A DNA stretch of 42,631 nt, from positions 1-42,631 of IMG/VR virus record IMGVR_UViG_3300032242_001182. One strand, 5' to 3'. The notes under the pieces are model-generated. The model saw only the letters and a program-made list of their open reading frames with translations. It was not told where the DNA came from and did not search any database. This document shows positions 1 through 8,595 of the stretch, in pieces (positions within the stretch are counted from its first letter, which is position 1; every line of letters begins with the position of its first letter). The position numbers were made by a program, and so were the translations under genes. The stretch comes from a virus.

Positions 1-113
1 GGTCATAGTTGACATTTCGTCAGTTATTGTTTTGTACAGATTTAAAGAGCTCTAGCACATCTCTCTACGTGTGGTACTACCATTCTCATTGCAATCAATT
101 CCATGGCATCCCC
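1..113 (-). ncRNA. ssrA: tmRNA (ssrA), 5' part, cut by window edge
   Basis: Read on the minus strand from 113, the sequence begins GGGGATG, the usual start of a tmRNA acceptor stem, followed by TGGAATTGATTGC, which resembles the conserved tmRNA D-like region. Short complementary pieces (AGAG/CTCT and AGAT/ATCT, interleaved) could form the first pseudoknot. At nucleotide 87 of the RNA comes AATAACT followed by GAC; this is the kind of sequence that precedes a resume codon, and the resume codon would be nucleotide 93, close to position 90 in Escherichia coli. The tag would begin (Ala)-Asp-Glu-Met-Ser-Thr-Met-Thr and runs off the window. The RNA would rescue stalled ribosomes and tag their products. 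The D-region is not an exact match to the commonest consensus, and the 3' tRNA-like half cannot be seen. It lies 43 bases after the preceding gene. Confidence 0.66.
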
Positions 114-156
114 ATATAATTATGTAAATATACTAAATTAATTTGAATCTACCAAA

Positions 157-513
157 TTATTTAGAAAATTGTAAAAGATTTGGAAGATACAAACTTATTT
201 TTTGCATCTTTTTTGATACAAAATTTAATGATTTTTTATTTGCATCCATTATTGATTGGTTATCACCAGATATTTTCCAATCTAACTCTGCCCAAATATA
301 TAAAGGTGAAGCTATATACAACGATATAGAATCAGTAGATACTTCATATATAAAAGAATTTATATCATTTACTTTTTGAACAAAATATCTTGTTATATAT
401 CCAATAGCATAATCTTCATCGGTTGGTGATGGGACGTGTGTAATTATTTTTTTACTACGAAACGCATCTTTATTATTTTTATTTACCGTATTGTATCTTG
501 TTACAGAAATCAT
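157..513 (-). CDS. Conserved T4-like phage protein, unknown role (118 aa)
   Basis: A small soluble protein without signal peptide or membrane segment. The N-terminal half has a run typical of a protein seen near baseplate genes of T4-like marine phages (roughly KKIITHVPSPTDEDYAIGYI, residues 22-41), then beta-rich sequence with a tryptophan pair around the middle and a basic C-terminus. The family resemblance is from memory and no function is assigned. It starts 11 bases after the hub-like gene and is the last protein gene before the putative tmRNA, so it probably shares the baseplate transcript. There is no Shine-Dalgarno sequence; the leader is A/T-rich. A role in baseplate or virion assembly is inferred only from position. 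Confidence 0.7.
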   Translation of the reverse strand: MISVTRYNTVNKNNKDAFRSKKIITHVPSPTDEDYAIGYITRYFVQKVNDINSFIYEVSTDSISLYIASPLYIWAELDWKISGDNQSIMDANKKSLNFVSKKMQKISLYLPNLLQFSK

Positions 514-524
514 AATTAAATAAA

Positions 525-3269
525 TTATTTTGGATTAGTAAAAATTTGTCCTCCTGGTTGAAAACTTTGAAATTGATTTGTAAACAAATTGTTAGACTGT
601 AGGAATGGATATCCTGTAACTGATGATGTTTTTAATACATTTATAAAATCTGCATTAATTTCTTCCGCAGTTTTTGGTTTAATAGTAGCAGTTTTTGTAC
701 TACCTTGACTTACTCTGTAATCACCTGTAACGCTGGTGTACCAATTCATTGCCCCCAATGTGTGTTCTACATTTGTTATTTGAAAAATTCCATTATCAGT
801 ATATTGTTTTGGAATTCCGTCTATTACAAACATATCCCCTCTTCTTAAACCAGAAGTACCTAAAACTTTAAAAGTGTATTTGATTGGTAAAGGATGTGAT
901 AATCCACTTTTATCAGAAAATGCATTTTGTTTAAGTACATCTAAATAGGAAGTATCATCATAACAATAAACTCTATAATAATAATTAAAATTACCAATAT
1001 CTTCAGTTGCTCCAATTACAGGTTCGGTAACATCTACCATTGGGTCAGATACTATATCTATTTTTTCTAAATATACCGTTGCATTACTATTTTGTTTTTG
1101 TTTTATATCGTTTTGAATTTTATCATAATTAGCAACTATTTTATCATCACTGGTTATTATCTTTGTACCACCAGCCCCATCTACAATTGTTTGTACAGTT
1201 GCTATTACTTTTCCATCATACATATATTTTTTTACAAAGATACTTGCAATATCTCGGTTTTTTGTTTGGTCTTCTTCTACTACTGTTACGTTTGAATAAT
1301 CAACTCCGTCAATTGTTGTTGCTACTGCATTTTCTTTATCTTTATCTTTATCATCTTTAATATCATTTCCCGCTGCATCTTTTCCGGATTCTGCATAAAT
1401 TTTATCTTGTCCGTTAATTACAACTCCACTTACAAATAGGTCTCTTGTTTTTTTAAAAAATGATGCATCACTTACATTTGTATATCTTTCATCAGGATTT
1501 GTTGCCAATTGTAATCTTCTACAAACTAAATAATTTACTAATTCACCTGTCAATGATAAATCAAGATTTGCTTCTAAAAAAGGAGAGTTTGTACCGGAAT
1601 GTTTAAATCTTGCAATTTGAGTATCACCATCTCCTAAATTTCCAACCCAGTTTTCATCAATTACTGTTAATTTTACATTACCATTTTTTACATCAGAATC
1701 ATCTTCAACTATTTGAAAAAACCAAAATGAATTTACAGCTCCTGTCATTTCATTTAAAATATCTAATAAAACTTCTCTAATATTTTTATTTGGTTGTGTT
1801 ATTTTTTCACAAAACATATCAAAATTTACATAAAGATTTTTTAAGAATCCCCAATATCCACCATTTTCATTAAATAAAATACCTTTTGATAAATCTTTTT
1901 TAATATCATCATATTGTACAAATTCAACAGTTGTACCATTTACAGCTCTATATATTGGTTTATATTCTTGGGTAGTCTTATCAGGATTAGTAGTTATTAT
2001 AGTTCCATCTGCTCTAAATTCATAACTAGCTCCACCAAAAAATAAAGCTCCAAAATTTGGTATAACACCAGCAATAGCTAAAGCACTTTTGTTAGTTGAA
2101 TACATATATGGAAATGCACCTATTCTAGCATTTTGTATATCAATTTTTACATTTACCTGCTTATCACCAATTTTATATGCATCTAAACTACCATTTCTAT
2201 TTAATATTTCCATAGCTAATCGCATAGAAATATATTTTTGTTCGGATTTTAATTTATCTTTTTTAAATGAAGTTTCTGGTATAGTATTTGTTGTAGCATA
2301 TTTCCATTCGGTAATTTTTAAAGCTTCATCTACTACTTCATCCATATTTATAAAATCTTCTTTAACTATTTTAAAAGTAGAATCATCAATAATATTTTTT
2401 ACAATTTTTAATATTTTTTGTGCAGGTAATGAATTAAACATTTTTTTAAACCTTCTTTTTTCTGCAACCGTTTCATCTTTTCCGAGCTCAGCTGGTCCAT
2501 ATTTTGATGTATCTGATTGTGTATCAGTTACTTTTCCAGTTGCTTTATCTATTTGTGTTATTTGTTTATGTGATTGTAAAAATGTTGGTAAACCAGGTGC
2601 TCCTCTTAATTTTACTTCCATAACGTAAGTTTCTCCTTCATTAGATATACTACCACCAACAATAAATCCTAAAAAACAATCCCAATCACCGTGAGAATTT
2701 ACTCTCCAATTATGTAAATCATTATAATCTAAATTTCTTTTTGCAATATTATTTACAATAGAAGTTGCACCAATACTTTTTCCTTCGGATGTTGTTGTTG
2801 GAATCAAAGAAGTTCCTGCTGCATCCGTATTCCAACCAAATTCAACTGCTAGAGAATAACCCGGTTGTAAAAAATAATCTTGCATCATTTCCAATTGTTC
2901 TAATGAAAAACAATTTATTGTTAAAGTTGCTTCTCTAGAAATTTGGTCTTTTCCTTCTTTAACATTAAATCCAACAACTACTGGACTTGGTCTTAATCCT
3001 CTATCCGCACCACCTAAAACTAATTTTCCATCAAAAGTTCTTCCTAAGACACCTGTCATTCTTTCATTACCATATATGGACTCACCAGCTGCTTCAAACA
3101 TTTGTAAATCATTGTTTGATGTTATTATTAAACCGTTTTGTCCATTAACCACTGCACCTGAAAATACTCTTACAAATGTATTAAGCTTTGATGCTTGATT
3201 ATTTTGTCTTTTTTTATTTTGCAGATTTAAATAAATAGAACGGTCTATATTTGTTAATGATGGGAACAT
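525..3269 (-). CDS. Putative baseplate hub protein (gpD/XkdQ/gp27-like)
   Basis: A 914-aa protein. The C-terminal part (about residues 810-870) carries a pattern typical of tail hub proteins: a stretch reading GDMFVIDGIPKQY followed by an ITNVEHTL element and NWYTSVTGDYR, in which a beta-barrel is followed by a 'result in the wider context' strand. The first 260 residues are beta-rich and contain a region like the tube-binding barrel of hub proteins. Around residues 625-655 there is an Asp/Lys-rich low-complexity insertion that looks like a flexible loop. It follows the LysM baseplate gene by 4 bases, the position of the hub gene in PBSX-type tails. At 914 aa it is much longer than T4 gp27 (about 390 aa), so the exact equivalence is uncertain. 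Hub identity is inferred from the C-terminal pattern and gene order. Confidence 0.6.
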   Translation of the reverse strand: MFPSLTNIDRSIYLNLQNKKRQNNQASKLNTFVRVFSGAVVNGQNGLIITSNNDLQMFEAAGESIYGNERMTGVLGRTFDGKLVLGGADRGLRPSPVVVGFNVKEGKDQISREATLTINCFSLEQLEMMQDYFLQPGYSLAVEFGWNTDAAGTSLIPTTTSEGKSIGATSIVNNIAKRNLDYNDLHNWRVNSHGDWDCFLGFIVGGSISNEGETYVMEVKLRGAPGLPTFLQSHKQITQIDKATGKVTDTQSDTSKYGPAELGKDETVAEKRRFKKMFNSLPAQKILKIVKNIIDDSTFKIVKEDFINMDEVVDEALKITEWKYATTNTIPETSFKKDKLKSEQKYISMRLAMEILNRNGSLDAYKIGDKQVNVKIDIQNARIGAFPYMYSTNKSALAIAGVIPNFGALFFGGASYEFRADGTIITTNPDKTTQEYKPIYRAVNGTTVEFVQYDDIKKDLSKGILFNENGGYWGFLKNLYVNFDMFCEKITQPNKNIREVLLDILNEMTGAVNSFWFFQIVEDDSDVKNGNVKLTVIDENWVGNLGDGDTQIARFKHSGTNSPFLEANLDLSLTGELVNYLVCRRLQLATNPDERYTNVSDASFFKKTRDLFVSGVVINGQDKIYAESGKDAAGNDIKDDKDKDKENAVATTIDGVDYSNVTVVEEDQTKNRDIASIFVKKYMYDGKVIATVQTIVDGAGGTKIITSDDKIVANYDKIQNDIKQKQNSNATVYLEKIDIVSDPMVDVTEPVIGATEDIGNFNYYYRVYCYDDTSYLDVLKQNAFSDKSGLSHPLPIKYTFKVLGTSGLRRGDMFVIDGIPKQYTDNGIFQITNVEHTLGAMNWYTSVTGDYRVSQGSTKTATIKPKTAEEINADFINVLKTSSVTGYPFLQSNNLFTNQFQSFQPGGQIFTNPK

Positions 3270-3273
3270 ATTT

Positions 3274-3564
3274 TTATTGTATAAAGTTTCTTATTATTCC
3301 TAAATAATTATTTGGTATTCTTAAAATTGTACCTTCTTTTAATCCTAAAGGAGCGGTGTGTATATTATTTGCAGATGCTATTACCCACCAATAAGATGAA
3401 TCATTGTAATATTGATATGCTAAAGTATCCAATCTGTCACCTGTTTCAGTTGCTACATACACATCATCATCTCTTAATGGTATATTTGGATATATTTTTG
3501 TTTTATATACCAATCTACCATCAGTTGTTTTTTTAATCATATTATTTTGATATCTACTTATCAT
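3274..3564 (-). CDS. LysM-domain baseplate protein (gp53/XkdP-like)
   Basis: A 96-aa protein dominated by one LysM-like domain (residues about 35-85): TGDRLDTLAYQYYNDSSYWW, then VIASANN and a final GTILRIPNN. The 'LDTLAYQYY...YWWVIASANN' pattern is shared by T4 gp53 baseplate wedge proteins and the LysM proteins of PBSX-like tails, where the domain docks baseplate parts to the hub or wedge. No signal peptide is present, so it is not a cell-wall hydrolase component. It lies between the 682-aa baseplate protein and the hub-like gene with gaps of 9 and 4 bases, consistent with translational coupling inside the baseplate operon. The leader is A-rich with no Shine-Dalgarno sequence. Domain confident; exact gp53 equivalence less so. 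Confidence 0.75.
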   Translation of the reverse strand: MISRYQNNMIKKTTDGRLVYKTKIYPNIPLRDDDVYVATETGDRLDTLAYQYYNDSSYWWVIASANNIHTAPLGLKEGTILRIPNNYLGIIRNFIQ

Positions 3565-3573
3565 AATATTTTA

Positions 3574-5622
3574 TTATTTTCCAAAGTTTAATCCACCACC
3601 CAATTTAAATCCATTATTTAAATTAGATTTTAAAAAATTCGTCCCAGTTGGTGCTGCAATATATTTTGATGGTTGTTGATATGTATATGGATTTGGTGAT
3701 TTAATTTTTGGAGCAGAAGAATTATTATTTGTATTTACTTGTGGTTTAGCTTCTTTTCCCGCATCTTCTTTTTTAGGTAAATCATTTTTTACACCGTCTT
3801 TTCCACTATTTGATTTTTTACCATCTTTACCAGTATTTGAAGCACCTTTACCATTTGATGTTCCTCCTGGTTGTGCATTTGGAGAAAGAAAATATCCATC
3901 TGCATTTAATGAATTATCTTTTTCAACTTGATTTGGAACACTCAATGTAGTTTCACCAAATCCATACTTTCTTTTTTGGTATGTATTTCCTTTTTGTTCA
4001 ACAAATTTAAGCGTTACCGCAACATCTACTATTTTTGGTAATTTGTATTGTTTTGTATCAGCATCTATTCCAATTTCCCAGTTATAATTATCATCAATTG
4101 TATAAATTAATGATTCAATAAAACATTCTTTATTTACATACAAATTACCTATTGTTACTTTTAAAAATGGAGGAACAACTCCTCCTGAAGTAGTGTAATC
4201 CTGTGGATATACTAAACCAGATAAAAATTGCAATCTTTCCCAATTGGTTTTTAATTCTGCTGGAGATAATGCATATACTTTAAAATTAAATTGAGCCGTT
4301 CTTTCTACATTATTATATGTATAAAAATTAAATGGATTACCTATCATTTTTTGAGAATCCCATGTTGGAGAAAATGTCTCAATAAGTCCAGTTATAGTTC
4401 CTATAAAATTAGCTGCAGTTTTTTTAGCTACTGAAAAGAATCGTAATGGAATATAATCATAATCATCCAATGTCCAATCATTTCCAATTTTATATCCTTC
4501 ACCGTTTTGGCTCTCATATGGTGTATCTCTATTAATTCTATGAGTATATCCACCTCTTGTTGGTGCATCTTTCCAATCTTGTACCGATGGATTATTCCCC
4601 AACGCCATTTCAGTTAATTGTAATTTTTTAACATATCTATCTTCCCAATTTGTTGAATATTTTAATTGTTTTCTTTTTTCTATTACAGTTCTTTCAGGAA
4701 ATCTATTATCATTGTAAGTATCAATACTAATAAGTGCTGAAGATAAATCATGCCTATCTGTTTCAGTTGGATTTGAAGGGTCTATTGTAGATGTATATGG
4801 TGCTTTATTTGAAGTTTGCCAGTTTCTTAAAATTAAAAGACTACCAAACGATAAAAGATTATCACCAGCTTCTCTATAATTTAATGTAAATGATTTTCTA
4901 TGTACAAATACAGCTGATGTATTACTTTCTTTAGCTGCTATATTCATTCCTTCTTTTCTACTACCTAATAAAATATTTTTAAGAGCGGTTTTACCGGCAT
5001 CAACGGCACCTCCTAATATGTTTTTTCCAAAATCTTCAGGTTTTCCACTAATACCAGCTTTTAATATTTTTCCAAATATACCACCAGCTGCTTTATTTTT
5101 TATTTTTGATAATGTTACAGGTGTATCTAAAACTGAGTTTTGTAATTTGTCTCCAAATCCACCAATACTAAATTCATTATTTAATACTAATTTAGTTGGT
5201 ATAATCGATTGTGGTACTCCTAATACAGAACCAACGGTATCTTTTAATTTGTTTACCGTTTTTAAAACACCACCCAATAAACCACCATTAAATGCACCGT
5301 TTTTATTGTTTCTAGCCGCTTCTACCATAACATCTTTCAATTCGGTAGTTTGAGTGGTTAATCTTAAATTATCAAATCCATATAAAGTTGGTGATGATAA
5401 TGTGTTTAAAACTCTTAATCCAGTTGTTTCTTCTTCAATTAATGTTTCACTACCTAATACACCATTCTTTTTTCTATTTTGATTCCATAATTTAAATGCA
5501 CCACTACCAAACCCATTTTTAGACATTTCAATATCTTTACTATTTTGAACAGCATAGGTTTGCTCTGCGGTTTTACCGTTAGCTAATTTTTTTGTTTTAA
5601 ATAATTCTTCTAATGATGGCAT
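3574..5622 (-). CDS. Putative baseplate/tube-initiator-like protein (682 aa)
   Basis: This protein follows the tape measure gene and precedes the LysM gene, where contractile-tail phages encode baseplate-tube junction proteins (gpU, or T4 gp48/gp54). Residues about 430-550 contain a beta-rich segment with a FNFKVYALSPAEL element, a VPPFLKVTIGNLY strand and a LPKIVDVAVTLKFVEQ strand, resembling tube-like folds that sit between hub and tube. Residues about 580-650 are low-complexity, rich in Gly, Lys, Asn and Ser, and look disordered. Glycine-rich linkers occur near residues 110-220. No enzyme motif was found. The family is not recognised with certainty; the assignment rests on position and the C-terminal beta pattern. 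The start is at an ATG with no Shine-Dalgarno sequence, 12 bases after the tape measure stop. Confidence 0.55.
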   Translation of the reverse strand: MPSLEELFKTKKLANGKTAEQTYAVQNSKDIEMSKNGFGSGAFKLWNQNRKKNGVLGSETLIEEETTGLRVLNTLSSPTLYGFDNLRLTTQTTELKDVMVEAARNNKNGAFNGGLLGGVLKTVNKLKDTVGSVLGVPQSIIPTKLVLNNEFSIGGFGDKLQNSVLDTPVTLSKIKNKAAGGIFGKILKAGISGKPEDFGKNILGGAVDAGKTALKNILLGSRKEGMNIAAKESNTSAVFVHRKSFTLNYREAGDNLLSFGSLLILRNWQTSNKAPYTSTIDPSNPTETDRHDLSSALISIDTYNDNRFPERTVIEKRKQLKYSTNWEDRYVKKLQLTEMALGNNPSVQDWKDAPTRGGYTHRINRDTPYESQNGEGYKIGNDWTLDDYDYIPLRFFSVAKKTAANFIGTITGLIETFSPTWDSQKMIGNPFNFYTYNNVERTAQFNFKVYALSPAELKTNWERLQFLSGLVYPQDYTTSGGVVPPFLKVTIGNLYVNKECFIESLIYTIDDNYNWEIGIDADTKQYKLPKIVDVAVTLKFVEQKGNTYQKRKYGFGETTLSVPNQVEKDNSLNADGYFLSPNAQPGGTSNGKGASNTGKDGKKSNSGKDGVKNDLPKKEDAGKEAKPQVNTNNNSSAPKIKSPNPYTYQQPSKYIAAPTGTNFLKSNLNNGFKLGGGLNFGK

Positions 5623-5634
5623 TTTCTATTATGT

Positions 5635-8061
5635 TTATTGTACTCCTCCTAATTGAAAAAAGTTTCTTGTTGTTTTTGAAACTGCTTGTGCTTGTACCGT
5701 ATTCATTTTGTGCCCATCAACGTATAAATTAGTATTTTGATTCATCAAAGCTGATACCATTTTATCCATTTTACTTGATAATACCGATATTCCATTACCA
5801 CCACTATTACCACCATTTGCTAAAGCGTTTGATAATCCTGGTCTAGCTATTATATCATCTGATTTATCAAATTGATATGCTTGTCCTTTTGCCATAAGTA
5901 CTGGAGAATTATCTCCACTTGCTAATTCAAAATCTCCTGTTGGTTTTACTTCTGATTTAGCACTATTCATTGATGAAAACATAGCTCCTATTATACCACC
6001 CGCTGCTAATAAACCAATAAGACCACCAGTACTAGCCAAACCACCAAATATTTTTGCAGCCGAACTAGCTGCACTTACTTCTGCTTCTTCCGTTGATAAT
6101 AATAAGCCCTCAGTTTTTAATCCTAAATTCCTTGCTTGCATTATCAATATATCTTGTTCCAATGCTGCTCTTACTGCTGTTTGTTTTGCGGCAAGAGCTG
6201 ATTGAATAGCAATAGCGGTTGCATAAACACCCGCTGCTATTAACAAACCTTTTACAATTCCCATATGTTCTGCAAGAAATCCAAACACATCACCCAATTT
6301 TTGCATTATTGGCAAGAATACACTTCCAACTTGTACAACTATCGCTTTAAAGGTATTACCCATTTCAGTAACTTGACCATTAATTTTATTTTGTTTTAAG
6401 AACTCTTCCGTTTTTCCTTTTAAATCACCATCTTTTATTTTACTAATATCCAATCCTAATTCTTTAGCTTTCATTGCAGCTTCTCTTTCTTCTTTTGATA
6501 AATGAGATAATTTATTTCTAATTCCAATTTCTCTATTAACTTCTTCAACAGTCATACCCGCTGCTTCTGCTAATGCTTTTTGTGTAAAATAACTTTGTTT
6601 AGTAAAATCACCACTTCTTTGAATTTGATTTAATGTTTCTTCGGTAGCTTCTGCAAGTTTTCCTTCCATTGCCAAAGCTCTTGCTCTATTAAGATTAAAT
6701 TGCCCACCAACAAATGTTGAAGCAACTAATTCTTTTTCAATACCTTCTTCAAAGTTTAAAAGATGTTCTGCGGTTTTTGCAAGGTCATCTAAAGTTACAC
6801 CTAATTTTCTAGCTTCAATTGCTTGTTTAGCCAATAATTGTATATCTCCATGGAAAAATTTAGAAGTAGTTGCTGCACTGTCTGCAATTTGTTCCAAAGT
6901 TTCTCGAGGTGATACTTTATTTGCAACAGCCAAATCAGTAACCTGTTGTTGAAGACTTGCAGCGGTAGCAGCACTTAAATGTCCAACTTGTTCAAATACC
7001 CCTTGTACTTTTGCTGCATTTTCAGCCGAAAGACCAGTTGCTTCAGTTACAGACGTTAATGCAGTTAAAACTCCTTTATCTAAAGTTGCAGAGGTATCAC
7101 TAAACACGTTTCCTAATTGGTTTGCAACAGAAAATGCTTTTGAAGCATCTAATCCCATTTGTTGAAAATCTTTTTCAATATCATGAACATGTTCTCCAAG
7201 CTCTGCCATCATAGTTCTGGTCATACCAGTATCTTCTCTAAATTTTTGAGCCGATTTATCTAATTCAACAAACACTTCTGCCGCAGCACCTAATAATGCA
7301 AAAGGAAGTAAAAAAGCCGAAGCACCTTTAAGTGCATCTCCAAATTTTTGTGCTTTTTGCACCATTTCTCCGAGTTCAGATGGTAAATCTGCTTGTAATT
7401 CAGAAAAATGTTCTTGAAGTTTATTTCTTCGTTCTTCGTTCTTCGTTAGTTGTTGTTCCGTAATTAAATTTATTCTTGCTAACGCTTGTTGTTCTCTACT
7501 CCACCCTACTATTTTCTTTTCTAATTCTGCACGTTCTTTTTCTTCTGCTGTTAATTTTGAACCAGAATCAACTTGACTTTTTATACTTTGTAAATATGCT
7601 TCTTGTTGTTCTTTAAAAAATTGAAGTTTTTCATTATTTGCTTCTAATTCTTTACCAGTTAATGTTTTACGATTTTTTTCTAAATCGATAATTTCTTTTG
7701 TAAATGCGGCTGTTAAAATTTGTCCATCTTTTTGAGAATTAATTTGTTTTTTTGTTGCCGTATCAAGTTTCCCCCAAGTTTCTACTTGTTCTTCTATATT
7801 TTTTTTAACAGATTCTTCTAATTCTTTCTTTTCTTTTGTTTTTTGTCTTAATTTTTCATTTCTAGCAATTCTTTTATCATCTGCAGAGATTTGGTCTTGT
7901 TTTATTTTCAAATATTTTTTTTCATCCTCTATTTGCGCACGAAGTTGTTTAGCATGTTTTTCATTTGAGATAGCCATTCTCTCATTCATAACATCTATTC
8001 TCTTTTGAGATAATTCAATCTCCTTTAACGCATCTACTCTTGCATCGTTTACTGCTGCCAT
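5635..8061 (-). CDS. Tail tape measure protein
   Basis: An 808-aa protein with the layout of a tail length regulator. Residues 1-240 are almost wholly charged heptad-like sequence rich in Lys, Glu and Gln, indicating long coiled coils. Hydrophobic helices follow at about residues 243-265 (SAFLLPFALLGAAAEVFVEL), 602-625 (GLLIAAGVYATAIAIQSALA) and 672-694 (Gly/Ala-rich). Between them is helical Ala-rich sequence. It sits after the tube and chaperone-like genes and before the baseplate genes, the standard place. At the usual 0.15 nm per residue it would set a tail of roughly 120 nm, somewhat longer than that of T4. No lysozyme or peptidase motif was seen. Identification is by architecture and position; sequence homology to T4 gp29 is not obvious. 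Confidence 0.82.
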   Translation of the reverse strand: MAAVNDARVDALKEIELSQKRIDVMNERMAISNEKHAKQLRAQIEDEKKYLKIKQDQISADDKRIARNEKLRQKTKEKKELEESVKKNIEEQVETWGKLDTATKKQINSQKDGQILTAAFTKEIIDLEKNRKTLTGKELEANNEKLQFFKEQQEAYLQSIKSQVDSGSKLTAEEKERAELEKKIVGWSREQQALARINLITEQQLTKNEERRNKLQEHFSELQADLPSELGEMVQKAQKFGDALKGASAFLLPFALLGAAAEVFVELDKSAQKFREDTGMTRTMMAELGEHVHDIEKDFQQMGLDASKAFSVANQLGNVFSDTSATLDKGVLTALTSVTEATGLSAENAAKVQGVFEQVGHLSAATAASLQQQVTDLAVANKVSPRETLEQIADSAATTSKFFHGDIQLLAKQAIEARKLGVTLDDLAKTAEHLLNFEEGIEKELVASTFVGGQFNLNRARALAMEGKLAEATEETLNQIQRSGDFTKQSYFTQKALAEAAGMTVEEVNREIGIRNKLSHLSKEEREAAMKAKELGLDISKIKDGDLKGKTEEFLKQNKINGQVTEMGNTFKAIVVQVGSVFLPIMQKLGDVFGFLAEHMGIVKGLLIAAGVYATAIAIQSALAAKQTAVRAALEQDILIMQARNLGLKTEGLLLSTEEAEVSAASSAAKIFGGLASTGGLIGLLAAGGIIGAMFSSMNSAKSEVKPTGDFELASGDNSPVLMAKGQAYQFDKSDDIIARPGLSNALANGGNSGGNGISVLSSKMDKMVSALMNQNTNLYVDGHKMNTVQAQAVSKTTRNFFQLGGVQ

Positions 8062-8073
8062 ATTCTTACACTA

Positions 8074-8307
8074 TTATAAATCAGGAATCAATCCATTATC
8101 TTTTAAATATTTCCAAACATCTGGATTTTGTTTTTTTAATTTATTTGCATATGGACGTAATACAGTCATTTGTTGCTCTAAATCTTTATCTATTTTTTTA
8201 AGAACTGGGTCATCATCAACAACTTTTTGAAGTTTAGCAGGTTTTCTCTTACCAAACCATCCCCAAAATTCATTAATATTTCCTTCTGATAGTTTATATT
8301 TTGCCAT
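8074..8307 (-). CDS. Small conserved phage protein, unknown (77 aa)
   Basis: A basic, mostly helical 77-aa protein beginning MAKYKLSEGNINEFWGWFGK and continuing with a Lys/Asp-rich helix (VLKKIDKDLEQQ). Similar small proteins occur in T4-like marine phages, but I know no function. It has its own unit: a terminator-like hairpin at 8354-8394 and then the TATTTATA octamer at 8340-8333 lie directly upstream. It begins the stretch that leads into the tape measure gene 12 bases later. No Shine-Dalgarno sequence; the leader before ATG is A-rich. Possibly a tail assembly factor by position, which is inference. Confidence 0.7.
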   Translation of the reverse strand: MAKYKLSEGNINEFWGWFGKRKPAKLQKVVDDDPVLKKIDKDLEQQMTVLRPYANKLKKQNPDVWKYLKDNGLIPDL

Positions 8308-8332
8308 TTTTATTTGTTTAAACTTATACTTC

Positions 8333-8340
8333 TATAAATA
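8333..8340 (-). promoter_or_regulatory. TATTTATA octamer, candidate late promoter
   Basis: The coding strand reads ATATTTATAG, ending 25 bases before the ATG at 8307. It lies just downstream of the terminator hairpin at 8394-8354, as expected for a promoter that restarts transcription of the tape measure unit. The same octamer recurs upstream of several other genes in the window. It is the reverse complement of the T4 late promoter box TATAAATA, so its role is not certain. Confidence 0.42.
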
Positions 8341-8353
8341 TCCATATACAAAA

Positions 8354-8394
8354 AAAGTTAGGATTTTGAGAAATTATCTCTTTATCCTAACTTT
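8354..8394 (-). terminator. Rho-independent terminator overlapping a CDS end
   Basis: An 11-bp perfect inverted repeat pairs 8354-8364 (aaagttaggat) with 8384-8394 (atcctaacttt); an inner GAGA/TCTC pairing shortens the loop. On the minus strand the stem is followed at once by six T (8356-8351). The upstream arm lies inside the last codons of the 73-aa ORF, so the stop codon at 8376-8374 falls in the loop. It should end transcription coming from the tube/gp26-like unit. Confidence 0.75.
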
Positions 8395-8595
8395 AGATGG
8401 TGTAGAAGCCGTTTTTGCTTGTTCGCTTTCTTTCTTTTTAGCTTCTATTAATCTTTTATAATAAAATAATCTTAATTTTGTTGGCATTTTGTATAGTTCC
8501 ATCATAGTAAATCCATTACCATAATTAACCATATCAAAAATTTGAGAGTGTAAATCTACACTATGATTCGGACTTAGGCCAAAAAAACCCAACAC
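8374..8595 (-). CDS. Frameshift-linked tail assembly chaperone-like ORF
   Basis: A 73-codon ORF overlapping the end of the 252-aa gp26-like gene by 35 bases in another frame. The first possible start is a GTG at 8595-8593, with AGGAGG 15 bases upstream, which is too far for a good ribosome binding site. Conserved-looking sequence (DLHSQIFDMVNYGNGFTMME, then MPTKLRLFYYKRLIE) starts only after the shared T7 run. This resembles the small ORFs that follow gp26-like genes in T4-like marine phages. Its place between tube and tape measure genes is where tail chaperones of the lambda G/GT type are made by frameshifting. It is therefore probably expressed as a C-terminal extension of the 252-aa protein, giving 314-315 residues. 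Independent translation from an internal start is the alternative. Confidence 0.65.
   Translation of the reverse strand: MLGFFGLSPNHSVDLHSQIFDMVNYGNGFTMMELYKMPTKLRLFYYKRLIEAKKKESEQAKTASTPSKVRIKR

Noticed and set aside
42-104. Short ORF of about 20 codons on the minus strand (starting MELIAMRM)
   Set aside because: It lies inside the tmRNA-like sequence, is very short, and has no ribosome binding site.
3274-3564. Endolysin or cell-wall hydrolase suggested by the LysM domain
   Set aside because: The protein is only the LysM-like domain, has no catalytic domain or signal peptide, and lies in the baseplate gene order.
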